Shown in pieces: positions 55,206-64,000 of a DNA stretch of 64,000 nucleotides (its first letter is position 1; each line of letters begins with the position of its first letter). This DNA is from Malikia granosa (GTDB taxonomy: Bacteria; Pseudomonadota; Gammaproteobacteria; Burkholderiales; Burkholderiaceae_C): the NCBI RefSeq assembly GCF_002980595.1, contig NZ_PVLQ01000027.1, positions 239,155 to 303,154 of the forward strand, given 5' to 3'. Below the pieces are notes generated by a model. That model saw only the letters and a program-made list of their open reading frames with translations, ran no database searches and had not been told where the DNA came from. The position numbers and the translations under genes are program-made.

Positions 55206-55889
55206 ATGTACGAACTCGGAGTCGTTTACCGCAACATCCAGCGCGCCGACCGCGCCACCGCCGACGCGCTGGCCGCGCTGGGATCTGCCACCGTGCACGA
55301 GGCGATGGGCCGCGTCGGCCTGATGAAGCCCTACATGCGCCCGATCTTCCCGGGCGCCCAGGTTTCGGGCACCGCCGTCACCGTGCTGCTGCAGCCGGGC
55401 GACAACTGGATGATGCATGTCGCGGCCGAACAGATCCAGCCCGGCGACATCGTCGTGGCGGCCTGCACCACGGACAACAGCGACGGTTTCTTCGGCGACC
55501 TGCTGGCGACCAGCTTCCAGGCCCGTGGCGCCCGCGCGCTGGTGATCGATGCCGGCGTGCGCGACGTCAAGACGCTGCAGCAGATGAACTTCCCGGTCTG
55601 GAGCAAGGCCGTCCATGCCAAGGGCTGCGTCAAGGAGACGCTGGGCTCGGTCAACATCCCGGTGGTCTGTGCCGGCATGATCGTCAACCCGGGCGACGTG
55701 ATCGTGGCCGATGACGACGGCGTGGTCTGCGTGCCCGCCGCGCTGGCCGAGAAGACGCTGAAGACCGCGCTGGCGCGCGAGGCCAACGAGGGCGCCAAGC
55801 GCGACCAGTTTGCCGCCGGCGTGCTCGGACTCGACCTCTACAAGATGCGCGAGCCGCTGGCCGCCAAGGGCCTGCGCTACATCGACTGA
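55206..55889 (+). CDS. ligK: 4-carboxy-4-hydroxy-2-oxoadipate aldolase LigK/PmdF
   Basis: 227-residue class II HMG/CHA aldolase of the RraA-like fold. The catalytic Arg119-Asp120 pair (IDAGVRD) and the GDLL loop (97-100) are present, with the [17 protein letters not shown] segment typical of the family. It splits 4-carboxy-4-hydroxy-2-oxoadipate into pyruvate and oxaloacetate, the last step of the pathway. It lies 35 bp after ligJ with AAGGAA as ribosome site. Confidence 0.95.
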   Translation: MYELGVVYRNIQRADRATADALAALGSATVHEAMGRVGLMKPYMRPIFPGAQVSGTAVTVLLQPGDNWMMHVAAEQIQPGDIVVAACTTDNSDGFFGDLLATSFQARGARALVIDAGVRDVKTLQQMNFPVWSKAVHAKGCVKETLGSVNIPVVCAGMIVNPGDVIVADDDGVVCVPAALAEKTLKTALAREANEGAKRDQFAAGVLGLDLYKMREPLAAKGLRYID

Positions 55890-55903
55890 CCTCGGAGCAA
55901 ACC

Positions 55904-56836
55904 ATGTCCAAACCCACTTCTGGTGACTTCACCAAGACCGCCGGCTGGCTCGACTGGTACACCGGCCCGAGCAAACCCAAGTTCCAGCTGCCCGCTGGCG
56001 CGGTCGATGCGCATTGCCATGTGTTCGGCCCCGGCGCCGAATTCCCCTACGCCCCCGAGCGCAAGTACACCCCCTGCGACGCGTCCAAGCACGAGCTCTA
56101 CGCGCTGCGCGACCACCTGGGCTTTGCCCGCAACGTGGTGGTGCAGGCGACCTGCCACGGCGCCGACAACCGCGCCATGGTCGATGCCTGCCTGAGCAGC
56201 GGCGGCAAGGCGCGCGGCGTCGCCACCGTCAAGCGCAGCATCAGCGACGCTGAACTGCAGGCGCTGCACGACGCCGGCGTGCGCGGCGTGCGCTTCAACT
56301 TCGTCAAGCGCCTGGTCGACTTCACGCCGAAGGACGAGTTGATGGAAATTGCCGGCCGCATCAGCAAGCTGGGCTGGCATGTGGTGATCTACTTCGAGGC
56401 GGTCGACCTGCCCGAGCTGTGGGACTTCTTCACCGCGCTGCCCACCACCGTGGTGGTCGACCACATGGGCCGCCCGGACGTGAGCAAGCCGATCGACGGC
56501 CCCGAGTTCGAGCTGTTCCTGAAGTTCATGCGCGAGCACCCGAACGTCTGGAGCAAGGTGTCCTGCCCCGAGCGCCTGTCCGTCACCGGCCCCAAGGCGC
56601 TCAATGGCGAGCAGGCCGCCTACCAGGACGTGGTGCCGTTCGCGCGCCGCGTGGTCGAGGAATTCCCGGACCGCGTGCTCTGGGGCACCGACTGGCCGCA
56701 CCCGAACCTGAAGGACCACATGCCCGACGACGGCCTGCTGGTCGACTTCATCCCGCAGATCGCGACCACGCCCGAGCTGCAGCGCAAGCTGCTGGTCGAC
56801 AACCCGATGAAGCTTTATTGGCCCGAGGAGGTCTGA
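55904..56836 (+). CDS. ligI: 2-pyrone-4,6-dicarboxylate hydrolase LigI/PmdD
   Basis: 310-residue amidohydrolase. It has VDAHCHVFGP (His37, His39), a substrate loop KYTPCDAS and the catalytic Asp263 in GTDWPHPN. LigI-type enzymes hydrolyse 2-pyrone-4,6-dicarboxylate to 4-oxalomesaconate without a bound metal. It follows ligK by 14 bp and is 1 bp from ligA. All the motifs used by the family are intact. Confidence 0.96.
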   Translation: MSKPTSGDFTKTAGWLDWYTGPSKPKFQLPAGAVDAHCHVFGPGAEFPYAPERKYTPCDASKHELYALRDHLGFARNVVVQATCHGADNRAMVDACLSSGGKARGVATVKRSISDAELQALHDAGVRGVRFNFVKRLVDFTPKDELMEIAGRISKLGWHVVIYFEAVDLPELWDFFTALPTTVVVDHMGRPDVSKPIDGPEFELFLKFMREHPNVWSKVSCPERLSVTGPKALNGEQAAYQDVVPFARRVVEEFPDRVLWGTDWPHPNLKDHMPDDGLLVDFIPQIATTPELQRKLLVDNPMKLYWPEEV

Positions 56837-56837
56837 C

Positions 56838-57275
56838 ATGGCACTCGACAAACCGTACAAGGACGTGCCCGGCACCATTATTTTCGATGCCGAGCAAAGC
56901 CGCAAGGGCTACTGGCTCAACCAGTTCTGCATGTCGCTGATGAAGGCCGAGAACCGCGAGCGCTTCAAGGCCGACGAGCGCGCCTACCTCGACGAGTGGG
57001 CGATGACCGAGGAGCAGAAGCAGGCCGTGCTCGCGCGCGACCTCAACTGGTGCATGCGCACCGGCGGCAACATCTACTTCCTGGCCAAGATCGGCGCGAC
57101 CGACGGCAAGAGCTTCCAGCAGATGGCCGGCTCGATGACCGGCATGACCGAGGAAGAGTACCGCAACATGATGCTCAAGGGCGGCCGCAGCGCCGAGGGC
57201 AACCGCTACCTGGGCGAGGACGGCGACGCCCAGCCCCAGCACCAGCCGCAAGGCTCGGCAGGCAAGAAAGGCTGA
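56838..57275 (+). CDS. ligA: Protocatechuate 4,5-dioxygenase alpha subunit LigA
   Basis: 145-residue small subunit. It starts MALDKPYKDVPGTIIFD and has the all-helical fold typical of LigA, with KGYWLNQFCMSLMK and GGNIYFLAKIGATDG as strong family segments. It forms a lid over the active site of LigB and gives specificity for protocatechuate. The ATG is one base after the ligI stop. The C-terminal tail (about 20 residues, Gln/Gly-rich) is not conserved. Confidence 0.96.
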   Translation: MALDKPYKDVPGTIIFDAEQSRKGYWLNQFCMSLMKAENRERFKADERAYLDEWAMTEEQKQAVLARDLNWCMRTGGNIYFLAKIGATDGKSFQQMAGSMTGMTEEEYRNMMLKGGRSAEGNRYLGEDGDAQPQHQPQGSAGKKG

Positions 57276-58136
<861 letters not shown>

Positions 58137-58147
58137 GGAGTTAACCC

Positions 58148-59098
58148 ATGACCATCAAAGTCGCTCTCGCCGGCGCTGGCGCCTTCGGCATCAAGCACCT
58201 GGACGGCATCAAGAACATCCCCGACGTCGAAGTCGTCTCGCTGATCGGCCGCCGCCTGGACCAGACCCAGGAAGTCGCCGACAAGTACGGCATCAAGCAT
58301 GTCACGACCGACCTCGACGAGGCGCTCAAGATCAAGGAAATCGACGCCGTCATCCTGTGCACGCCGACCCAGCTGCACGCCTCGCAGTCGATCGCCTGCC
58401 TGCAGGCCGGCAAGCATGTGCAAGTCGAGATCCCGCTGTGCGACGAGCTCAAGTCGGGCCTGGAAGTGGCACGCCTGGCCAACGAGACCGGCAAGGTCGC
58501 GATGGTCGGCCATACCCGCCGCTTCAACCCCAGCCACCAGTATGTGCACAACAAGGTGCTGGCCGGCGAGTTCAACGTCCAGCAGATGGACGTGCAGACC
58601 TACTTCTTCCGCCGCACCAACACCAACGCGCTGGGCCAGGCCCGCAGCTGGACCGACCACCTGCTGTGGCACCATGCCGCCCACACCGTCGACCTGTTCG
58701 CCTACCAGGCCAACAGCCCGATCGTGAAGGCCAACGCCATCCAGGGTCCGATCCACCCGGTGCTGGGCATCGCGATGGACATGAGCATCCAGCTCAAGGC
58801 CGCCAACGGCGCGATCTGCACCCTGTCGCTGTCCTTCAACAACGACGGCCCGCTGGGCGCCTTCTTCCGCTACATCGGTGACACCGACACCTACATCGCG
58901 CGCTACGACGACCTGGTCAACGGCAAGGACGAGAAGATCGACGTGTCCAAGGTCGCGGTGTCGATGAACGGCATCGAGCTGCAGGACCGCGAGTTCTTCG
59001 CCGCGATCCGCGAAGGCCGCGAGCCGAACTCGAGCGTGCAGAAGGTGCTGCCCTGCTACCAGGTGCTGCACGACCTCGAGCAGCAGCTCAACGGCTGA
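58148..59098 (+). CDS. ligC: 4-carboxy-2-hydroxymuconate-6-semialdehyde dehydrogenase LigC
   Basis: 316-residue GFO/IDH/MocA-fold dehydrogenase. It has the dinucleotide loop LAGAGAFGIKHLDG at the N-terminus and the family segments HVQVEIPLCDELK and GHTRRFNPSH. It oxidises the ring-cleavage semialdehyde with NAD(P)+ to 2-pyrone-4,6-dicarboxylate. It is the last gene of ligJKIABC; an AAGGAG ribosome site lies just before it and a hairpin follows 17 bp after the stop. Confidence 0.96.
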   Translation: MTIKVALAGAGAFGIKHLDGIKNIPDVEVVSLIGRRLDQTQEVADKYGIKHVTTDLDEALKIKEIDAVILCTPTQLHASQSIACLQAGKHVQVEIPLCDELKSGLEVARLANETGKVAMVGHTRRFNPSHQYVHNKVLAGEFNVQQMDVQTYFFRRTNTNALGQARSWTDHLLWHHAAHTVDLFAYQANSPIVKANAIQGPIHPVLGIAMDMSIQLKAANGAICTLSLSFNNDGPLGAFFRYIGDTDTYIARYDDLVNGKDEKIDVSKVAVSMNGIELQDREFFAAIREGREPNSSVQKVLPCYQVLHDLEQQLNG

Positions 59099-59114
59099 TC
59101 GCCTGACCTGCGCC

Positions 59115-59135
59115 GACCCGGCTTGTTGCCGGGTC
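59115..59135 (+). terminator. Hairpin after ligC
   Basis: GACCCGGC-TTGTT-GCCGGGTC is a perfect 8-bp stem with a 5-base loop. It lies 17 bp after the ligC stop but has no T run, so termination may be partial or factor-dependent. Confidence 0.6.
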
Positions 59136-59153
59136 AGGCCGGCACCGTCGCAG

Positions 59154-59173
59154 CGCCCACCCCCTGGTGGGCG
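59154..59173 (+). promoter_or_regulatory. Second hairpin upstream of the SpmAB-like gene
   Basis: CGCCCACC-CCCT-GGTGGGCG is a perfect 8-bp stem. It ends 27 bp before the next start codon and could act as a terminator or as a 5'-leader structure for that gene. Confidence 0.4.
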
Positions 59174-59200
59174 TTGTGCCTTGTGGCATCATCGATTTCC

Positions 59201-60445
59201 ATGCTGAACTTCGTCTGGGTCGCCTTCATCCTGATCGGTTTCGTGGCCGCTGTCGTGCAGCTGCTGCAAGGCGACCTGGCCATCTTCGCGCGCGTGTTGA
59301 GCGCCCTGTTCGACAGCGCCAAGACCGGCTTCGAGGTCTCGATCGGCCTGGTCGGCATCATGTGCCTGTGGCTCGGCATCATGAAGGTCGGCGAGCGCGC
59401 CGGCCTGATCGAGCTGTTCGCGCGTGCGCTGTCTCCCTTCTTCCGCTGCGTCTTCCCGGGTATCCCTAAAGGGCACCCGGCGGGTGGCAGCATCGTGATG
59501 AACTTCAGCGCCAACCTGCTCGGGCTCGACAATGCCGCCACGCCGCTGGGCCTGAAGGCCATGCGCGAGCTGCAGGAAATCAACCCGAACAAGTCAGTCG
59601 CCAGCGACCCGATGGTGATGTTCCTGGTGCTCAACACCGCGGGCATCACGCTGATCCCGACCTCGGTGATCGCGATCCGGCAGAGCCTGGCGGTCGAGCA
59701 GGGCCTGGCCGGCTTCAACGGCGCCGACATCTTCCTGCCGACCCTGGTCGCCACCTTCATCTCGTTCTGCGCCGGGCTGTTCGCGGTGGCCTGGGTGCAG
59801 CGCATCAATCTGCTGCGCGCGCCGGTGCTGGTCTTCCTTGCCGGCTTTGTCGGGCTGATGGCCGCGCTCTACTGGGCCCTGAGCGGCCTGCCACCGGATC
59901 AGCTGGCGCAGGCGGTGGGGCTGCTGGGCAGCGGCGTCATCTTCAGCCTGATCGCGCTGTTCGTCGCGGTCGGGGCCTGGCGCCGCATCGATGTCTACGA
60001 CAGCTTCGTCGAGGGCGCCAAGGAGGGCTTCGGCGTCGCGCTGCAGATCATTCCCTACCTGGTCGCGATGCTGGCGGCGATCTCGGTGTTCCGCAGCAGC
60101 GGCTGCATGGGCTATCTGCTCGGCGCGATCGAGGCGGTCGTGCGCTGGGCCGGGCTCGACACCGACTTCGTGCCGGCGCTGCCGGTCGGCCTGATGAAGA
60201 CGCTGTCGGGCAGCGGCGCGCGCGGGCTGATGGTCGACGTCATGAAGACCTACGGCGTCGACTCCTTCCAGGGCCGGCTGGCCGCCATCATCCAGGGCTC
60301 GACCGAGACCACCTTCTACGTGCTGGCGGTCTATTTCGGCAGCGTCAACATCCGCAAGACGCGCCAGGCGCTGGCCTGCGGCCTGTTTGCGGACGCGGTC
60401 GGACTGGTCGGCGCGATCCTGGTCGGCTACCTGTTCTACCGCTGA
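59201..60445 (+). CDS. SpmA-SpmB fusion membrane protein (nucleoside-recognition/Gate domains)
   Basis: 414-residue integral membrane protein. Residues 1 to about 195 look like SpmA (LGLDNAATPLGLKAMRELQEI and NTAGITLIPTSVIAIR) and the rest like SpmB (ALQIIPYLVAMLAAISVFR and GSTETTFYVLAVYFGSVNIRKTR). Both halves are Gate-type domains of unknown transport function. In endospore-formers they are separate spore-maturation proteins; fused versions occur in non-sporulating Proteobacteria. The ATG at 59201 is taken because it begins at the first membrane helix. Its position after ligC may reflect read-through rather than function. Confidence 0.88.
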   Translation: MLNFVWVAFILIGFVAAVVQLLQGDLAIFARVLSALFDSAKTGFEVSIGLVGIMCLWLGIMKVGERAGLIELFARALSPFFRCVFPGIPKGHPAGGSIVMNFSANLLGLDNAATPLGLKAMRELQEINPNKSVASDPMVMFLVLNTAGITLIPTSVIAIRQSLAVEQGLAGFNGADIFLPTLVATFISFCAGLFAVAWVQRINLLRAPVLVFLAGFVGLMAALYWALSGLPPDQLAQAVGLLGSGVIFSLIALFVAVGAWRRIDVYDSFVEGAKEGFGVALQIIPYLVAMLAAISVFRSSGCMGYLLGAIEAVVRWAGLDTDFVPALPVGLMKTLSGSGARGLMVDVMKTYGVDSFQGRLAAIIQGSTETTFYVLAVYFGSVNIRKTRQALACGLFADAVGLVGAILVGYLFYR

Positions 60446-60486
60446 AATTGCACTTCCATTTTCTAACCTCGAACCTTCATCCCCAC

Positions 60487-61512
60487 ATGACCACGACCTT
60501 CCCGCAACGCCAGCTCGGCCCGTTCCAGGTTTCCGCCATCGGCCTGGGCTGCATGAACCTCAGCCACGCCTACGGCGCGCCGGTCTCGGCCGAGCAGGGC
60601 GAGCGCGTGCTGCTGGCCGCGCTCGACGCCGGCGTGACCCATTTCGACACCGCCGCGCTGTACGGCTTCGGCGCCAACGAGAGCCTGGTCGGCCGCGTGC
60701 TGTCCCAGCACCGCAGCCGCTTCACGCTGGCGAGCAAGTGCGGCATGACCGGCGTCGACCTCAAGGGCGACGGCCAGAAGGTGCGCGTAATCGACGGCCG
60801 TCCCGAGACGATCAAGGCCACCTGCGAGGAAGCGCTCAAGCGCCTGAACACCGACGTGATCGACCTCTACTACCTGCACCGCTGGGACAAGCAGGTGCCG
60901 ATCGAGGACAGCGTCGGCGCCTTGAGCGAGCTGGTGCGCGAGGGCAAGATCCGCTCCATCGGCCTGTCCGAAGTCTCGGCATCGACCTTGAAGCGCGCCC
61001 ATGCGGTGCATCCGATCGCGGCGCTGCAGACCGAGTATTCGCTCTGGACGCGCAACCCCGAGATCGCGGTGCTCGACGCCTGCAAGGAACTCGGCGTGAG
61101 CTTCGTCGCCTTCAGCCCGGTCGCGCGCGGCTTCCTGTGCGGCGACCTGACCGATGTCGCCACCCTGCACGAGAAGGACATCCGCCGCGCCATGCCGCGC
61201 TTCACGCCGGGCAACTACGCGGCCAACCTGCAGCTGCTGCAACCCTACCGCGCCATCGCGCAGGAAGTCGCCTGCAGCATGGCCCAGCTCGCGCTGGCCT
61301 GGCTGCTGCACAAGGACGAGAACATCCTGCCGATTCCCGGCACCACCAGCGTCGAACACCTGATGGACGACCTGGGCGCGATGAACGTGCGCCTGAGTGC
61401 CGACCAGATGAGCCGGCTCGATGCCTGCATCCACCAGGGCAATGTGGCGGGCGCGCGCTACAACAGCCAGGGCACGAGCGAGGTCGATACCGAGAACTTC
61501 GAGGCGGCTTGA
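60487..61512 (+). CDS. Aldo/keto reductase
   Basis: 341-residue NADPH-dependent oxidoreductase. The catalytic tetrad Asp54-Tyr59-Lys84-His131 is complete (HFDTAALYG, ASKCG and LHRWD), and the C-terminal PGTTSVEHLMDD is typical of the YajO/Tas-like group. It lies 41 bp after the SpmAB-like gene and may be in the same unit. Its substrate is unknown; small aldehydes are usual for the family. Confidence 0.92.
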   Translation: MTTTFPQRQLGPFQVSAIGLGCMNLSHAYGAPVSAEQGERVLLAALDAGVTHFDTAALYGFGANESLVGRVLSQHRSRFTLASKCGMTGVDLKGDGQKVRVIDGRPETIKATCEEALKRLNTDVIDLYYLHRWDKQVPIEDSVGALSELVREGKIRSIGLSEVSASTLKRAHAVHPIAALQTEYSLWTRNPEIAVLDACKELGVSFVAFSPVARGFLCGDLTDVATLHEKDIRRAMPRFTPGNYAANLQLLQPYRAIAQEVACSMAQLALAWLLHKDENILPIPGTTSVEHLMDDLGAMNVRLSADQMSRLDACIHQGNVAGARYNSQGTSEVDTENFEAA

Positions 61513-61812
61513 AAAAGACGGCAGGCCCCGGGGAGGGGCCTGTTGGCGGGCGGGTGTTTGCTGGGATGGGGAGGCTCTATCGACCTAATGCGGTTCACTG
61601 TGCAGTGAGATTGAGGGTCCGGATTGCGCGGAAACCGAAATTCCGAGCTTACCTTTAATTTTCTGGTAGCACTCCGTTGCTGTCGGTCAATTCCTCTTGG
61701 ATTCAAGAGCCGGTCGCCAAACGAAGCGGTCGTTCGGCACGGCCCCTTACGGCTCGTACGTAGGCCAAGGCGGCAGTTGGTCATGGGCCTCGAAGGCAGA
61801 CTTCCACTCAGA
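61513..61812. other. Intergenic junction of lower GC between aldo/keto reductase and STAND-type gene
   Basis: A 300-bp gap. A hairpin (CAGGCCCC at 61522-61529 with GGGGCCTG at 61535-61542) follows the aldo/keto reductase stop without a T run. From about 61590 base composition drops and codon-like periodicity is lost. Short open frames on both strands (61458-61784 minus, 61624-61833 plus) give arginine-rich, unrecognisable peptides and are not called. No integrase, tRNA or attachment repeat was recognised. Confidence 0.5.
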
Positions 61813-63996
61813 CTATTTCTTGGCGTAGGATGAGTAACAAACCAGCTCCTTCAGCCAGTCAAACGTCAAGTTCTCCGCTTGGGGCAGCAACTTGACGAGT
61901 TGGGCATCTAAGCCGATCTGTGCGGCGGCGGCGATGCCAACTTGCAGTAACGGGATAGCCCGTTCAAGGTCGGGGATATTGGCGCCTTGTTCGGCGGCTT
62001 CGCGGGCATGTTTGTCGATATAATTCTTTGTCGTGGCATCGGCGTGCAGGGCCCCGCCCAGGACGGCTACTGCCATCCGGGCATCTCGAAAGGCGGGGTT
62101 GTGGTAGGCGTCGTAAAGTGAGCCAAGGGCAACACCCAGGCCAGCCAAGCTTTTCGTGGCTGAGTTGTTATCGACTTGCCGTGTAGGACATTGGTCGGCT
62201 AGGGAAAAGGCAGCCAGTAACGCATTATCCGCATAAAGGCTGCGTTCGCCCATTGTTACCCCCCATTCGTAGTAAAGCGCCCGGTCGCCATTCGTTAATT
62301 CAGTTATTTTCTCGAACACACGCGCCGCTTGGTCTGGAAGTTTTGCCCTGCGCCACAGGTTGGCGAGATGTGTACCGGTCAGTGAATTCGTTGGTTCCTG
62401 CTCGAAAACTGCCTCGGCGATGTGGATGGCAAGTTCCGTTCGACCAGTATCGATGAAATGATCGGAAATCTCGAAGCGCCATTTCTTTGGATTCTCAGGC
62501 AAGGGGCGGGATGTTAGTGCAATAATAGCAGCCCTTCCGAGTTTTACATAAAGCTCGCCGACCTCCACTCCAAAGTCCTCGCTCAACACCGAAACCAAGG
62601 TAACTGCGATACGCCGGTGGCGGGTATATATAGAGGACGAGGTGGTAGTTGCTGCCGCCTCCTGGCCTAAGGGCACCAATACGTCGCGATGCAATTTTTC
62701 CAGTGGGCAGCACAGCACTTGGGCGAGGACCGGGCGGGAGAGGAAGTCCAGTCCTTCAACGTGCATGGCAGCGATATAGGCTAGAGCATCGCGTAGCGTG
62801 CCGCCGCTGGGAATCTTTCGCTGTCCTAGGCGTTCCAGCAGCAGGTGGGCATGTTTGCGCAAATCGCTGCCGCTGCGCACTGCCAGCAGGGCGCCGAAAA
62901 AGGCCCCGCCACTGGTCTGGGCCTCATCCTTGGCCTGCCTCTCCAAAATCGTTGCCCACTCTGTGGCAGGTTGCTTGGCCAAGTCGCCAAGGCCGGCGTC
63001 GCCGAATGACTGCCAGGACCGGACGATAGCCTGAGCATCGGCCGAGTCGAGGCCACGCAAGTGCTGCTTACTAAAGTCAGCAAAGGCCCAGTCCAGATTG
63101 GCCGCAGCGGAACTGAGCCAATCCGCGTCCCGGCAGGCCAAAAGGGCATGTACCCGGCCATTCAAGGCCGGAGGCAAGCGTTTGAGCAGAGCTTGCAGGT
63201 CGGTAGCTGCGCGGTCGGCCTCGTCTAGTAGCAGCAACCAGATGTAGTCCTTGTTCAGCAATGGAAGGATTTCATCGGGTACCAGGTGCCGGGATTCGTC
63301 TCTGCGCTGGAGGATGCGCAAGTCGTTCTTACCTTCGACAATGCTGTAAGCGGCTTGCAGCAGGGCGGTGGTCTTGCCTTCGCAAGCAGCGGCCAGCAAC
63401 AGTGTGACTATGGGCCTGCCCGCACTCTCGGCCTGCCGGAATGGTGCCACCAGATCGCCGACGATGCGGCGGCGAGGTATGGAAGTGGACAGGGCAGTAG
63501 GCCAGTCAGGCACCGCGCCGTCGAAGTAGCGCAGGGCGGTTTCCGCATCGAGATGCTGGCGATGCGCTGCAAGGTCTTCCGGCTTGAATACAGACCAGCC
63601 CTTGGGCAGCGGAGCAACCGGCACGGTAGGGGTGTAATCCACCTTCATCGTTTGATCACTGGGTAACTGGTAATGCCACCAATCGCTTTGGCGATGTTGT
63701 TCGTGAAAGGCATCTGTCGCTGGTGTCCAGGCCTGTTGGTCAGGAATCCACCGCCAGGGCTGCAGTCGGATTACTTCCGCATTCAGGTCCGCCTCGCCAA
63801 AAACTAGGCCGTTGTGCCACGGCTCTCCTTCACGTGCCTGAAAGCCAGCACCGGACTGAATGGCGAGGTACAAATTGCCGCCGCCATAGCTGGGTTCCGC
63901 CCAAGCATCGTGCAGGTGGCCGTGCAGGTAGAGCACGTGGTGTTGGCCAAGTAGGCCCTTGATGGTTTTCTGTTGCGAGGGGCTTTGTTGCGCAAT
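61813..63996 (-). CDS. Metallophosphoesterase-STAND-type NTPase protein (5' end missing or disrupted)
   Basis: About 728 open codons on the minus strand. The N-terminal part visible is the end of a calcineurin-like phosphoesterase (LYLHGHLHD metal motif, then a GNLYLAIQSGAG strand). After a linker comes a P-loop NTPase with a modified Walker A (AACEGKTTALLQ, minus strand near 63366-63392) and Walker B LLLLDEAD (near 63214-63240), then helical repeats resembling TPRs. This effector-NTPase-repeat order is typical of STAND-like proteins, many linked to phage defence. An in-frame TGA at 63997-63999 stops the frame before the rest of the phosphoesterase, so the gene is frameshifted, truncated or starts at an internal codon such as GTG 63936. 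GC content is lower than in the rest of the window, suggesting transfer. Confidence 0.75.
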   Translation of the reverse strand: MAQQSPSQQKTIKGLLGQHHVLYLHGHLHDAWAEPSYGGGNLYLAIQSGAGFQAREGEPWHNGLVFGEADLNAEVIRLQPWRWIPDQQAWTPATDAFHEQHRQSDWWHYQLPSDQTMKVDYTPTVPVAPLPKGWSVFKPEDLAAHRQHLDAETALRYFDGAVPDWPTALSTSIPRRRIVGDLVAPFRQAESAGRPIVTLLLAAACEGKTTALLQAAYSIVEGKNDLRILQRRDESRHLVPDEILPLLNKDYIWLLLLDEADRAATDLQALLKRLPPALNGRVHALLACRDADWLSSAAANLDWAFADFSKQHLRGLDSADAQAIVRSWQSFGDAGLGDLAKQPATEWATILERQAKDEAQTSGGAFFGALLAVRSGSDLRKHAHLLLERLGQRKIPSGGTLRDALAYIAAMHVEGLDFLSRPVLAQVLCCPLEKLHRDVLVPLGQEAAATTTSSSIYTRHRRIAVTLVSVLSEDFGVEVGELYVKLGRAAIIALTSRPLPENPKKWRFEISDHFIDTGRTELAIHIAEAVFEQEPTNSLTGTHLANLWRRAKLPDQAARVFEKITELTNGDRALYYEWGVTMGERSLYADNALLAAFSLADQCPTRQVDNNSATKSLAGLGVALGSLYDAYHNPAFRDARMAVAVLGGALHADATTKNYIDKHAREAAEQGANIPDLERAIPLLQVGIAAAAQIGLDAQLVKLLPQAENLTFDWLKELVCYSSYAKK

Positions 63997-64000
63997 TCAA

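Noticed and set aside
61458..61833. Small open frames on both strands in the gap after the aldo/keto reductase
   Set aside because: The peptides are Arg/Ser/Pro-rich, overlap each other, and show no ribosome site or known family.

Overview
The window is dense, high-GC DNA with long collinear operons. It is most consistent with a betaproteobacterium of the order Burkholderiales, probably near Comamonadaceae. This is inferred from gene content: a paaABCDE cluster, TRAP and Bug-type (TctC) solute receptors, and a protocatechuate 4,5-cleavage operon in pmd/lig style. No rRNA, tRNA, CRISPR array or insertion sequence was seen.

Layout. (1) 1-9141: phenylacetate degradation: paaK (5' end outside the window), a thiolase, an orphan ABC receptor, a LiuC-like hydratase, paaA-E, a strong terminator and a paaF-like hydratase. 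(2) 9169-11817: a Pat-type protein acetyltransferase. (3) 12055-20110: TRAP transporter 1 (dctP-Q-M), then a minus-strand unit of MarR, FAD aromatic hydroxylase, small DUF2783-like protein and Bcr/CflA exporter, then an orphan TRAP receptor. (4) 20371-30586: a probable CoA-dependent, beta-oxidative hydroxycinnamate module: hydratase, feruloyl-CoA synthase, thiolase, CoA transferase, SDR dehydrogenase, 4-hydroxybenzoyl-CoA-type thioesterase, Bug receptor, acyl-CoA dehydrogenase and MarR. (5) 30693-34216: TRAP transporter 2 with a co-transcribed MarR. (6) 34341-52090: a CHASE-PAS hybrid histidine kinase facing a 14-gene chemosensory operon with two CheA proteins, two STAS proteins, three CheY-like receivers, CheW, CheR, CheB, CheD, an HPt protein and an atypical kinase. 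(7) 52143-61512: AEC permease, LysR regulator and ligJ-K-I-A-B-C, followed by an SpmA-SpmB fusion and an aldo/keto reductase. (8) 61513-64000: visibly lower-GC DNA with a metallophosphoesterase-STAND-type NTPase gene, a likely accessory (defence-like) locus.

How it fits together. Phenylacetate and hydroxycinnamates are taken up (TRAP, Bug and ABC receptors), activated as CoA thioesters and shortened. A side-chain-shortened hydroxybenzoate would feed protocatechuate, which ligABCIJK opens between C4 and C5 down to pyruvate and oxaloacetate. No pobA, van or vdh gene is present, so the step to protocatechuate must be encoded elsewhere. The three TRAP-receptor upstream regions share a 12-bp motif (consensus AGGGTAAACCCT).

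The most unusual features are a CheA paralogue that has lost its ATP-binding core, a kinase with Asn at the phospho-acceptor position, the shared TRAP-upstream motif and the STAND-type gene at the right edge.
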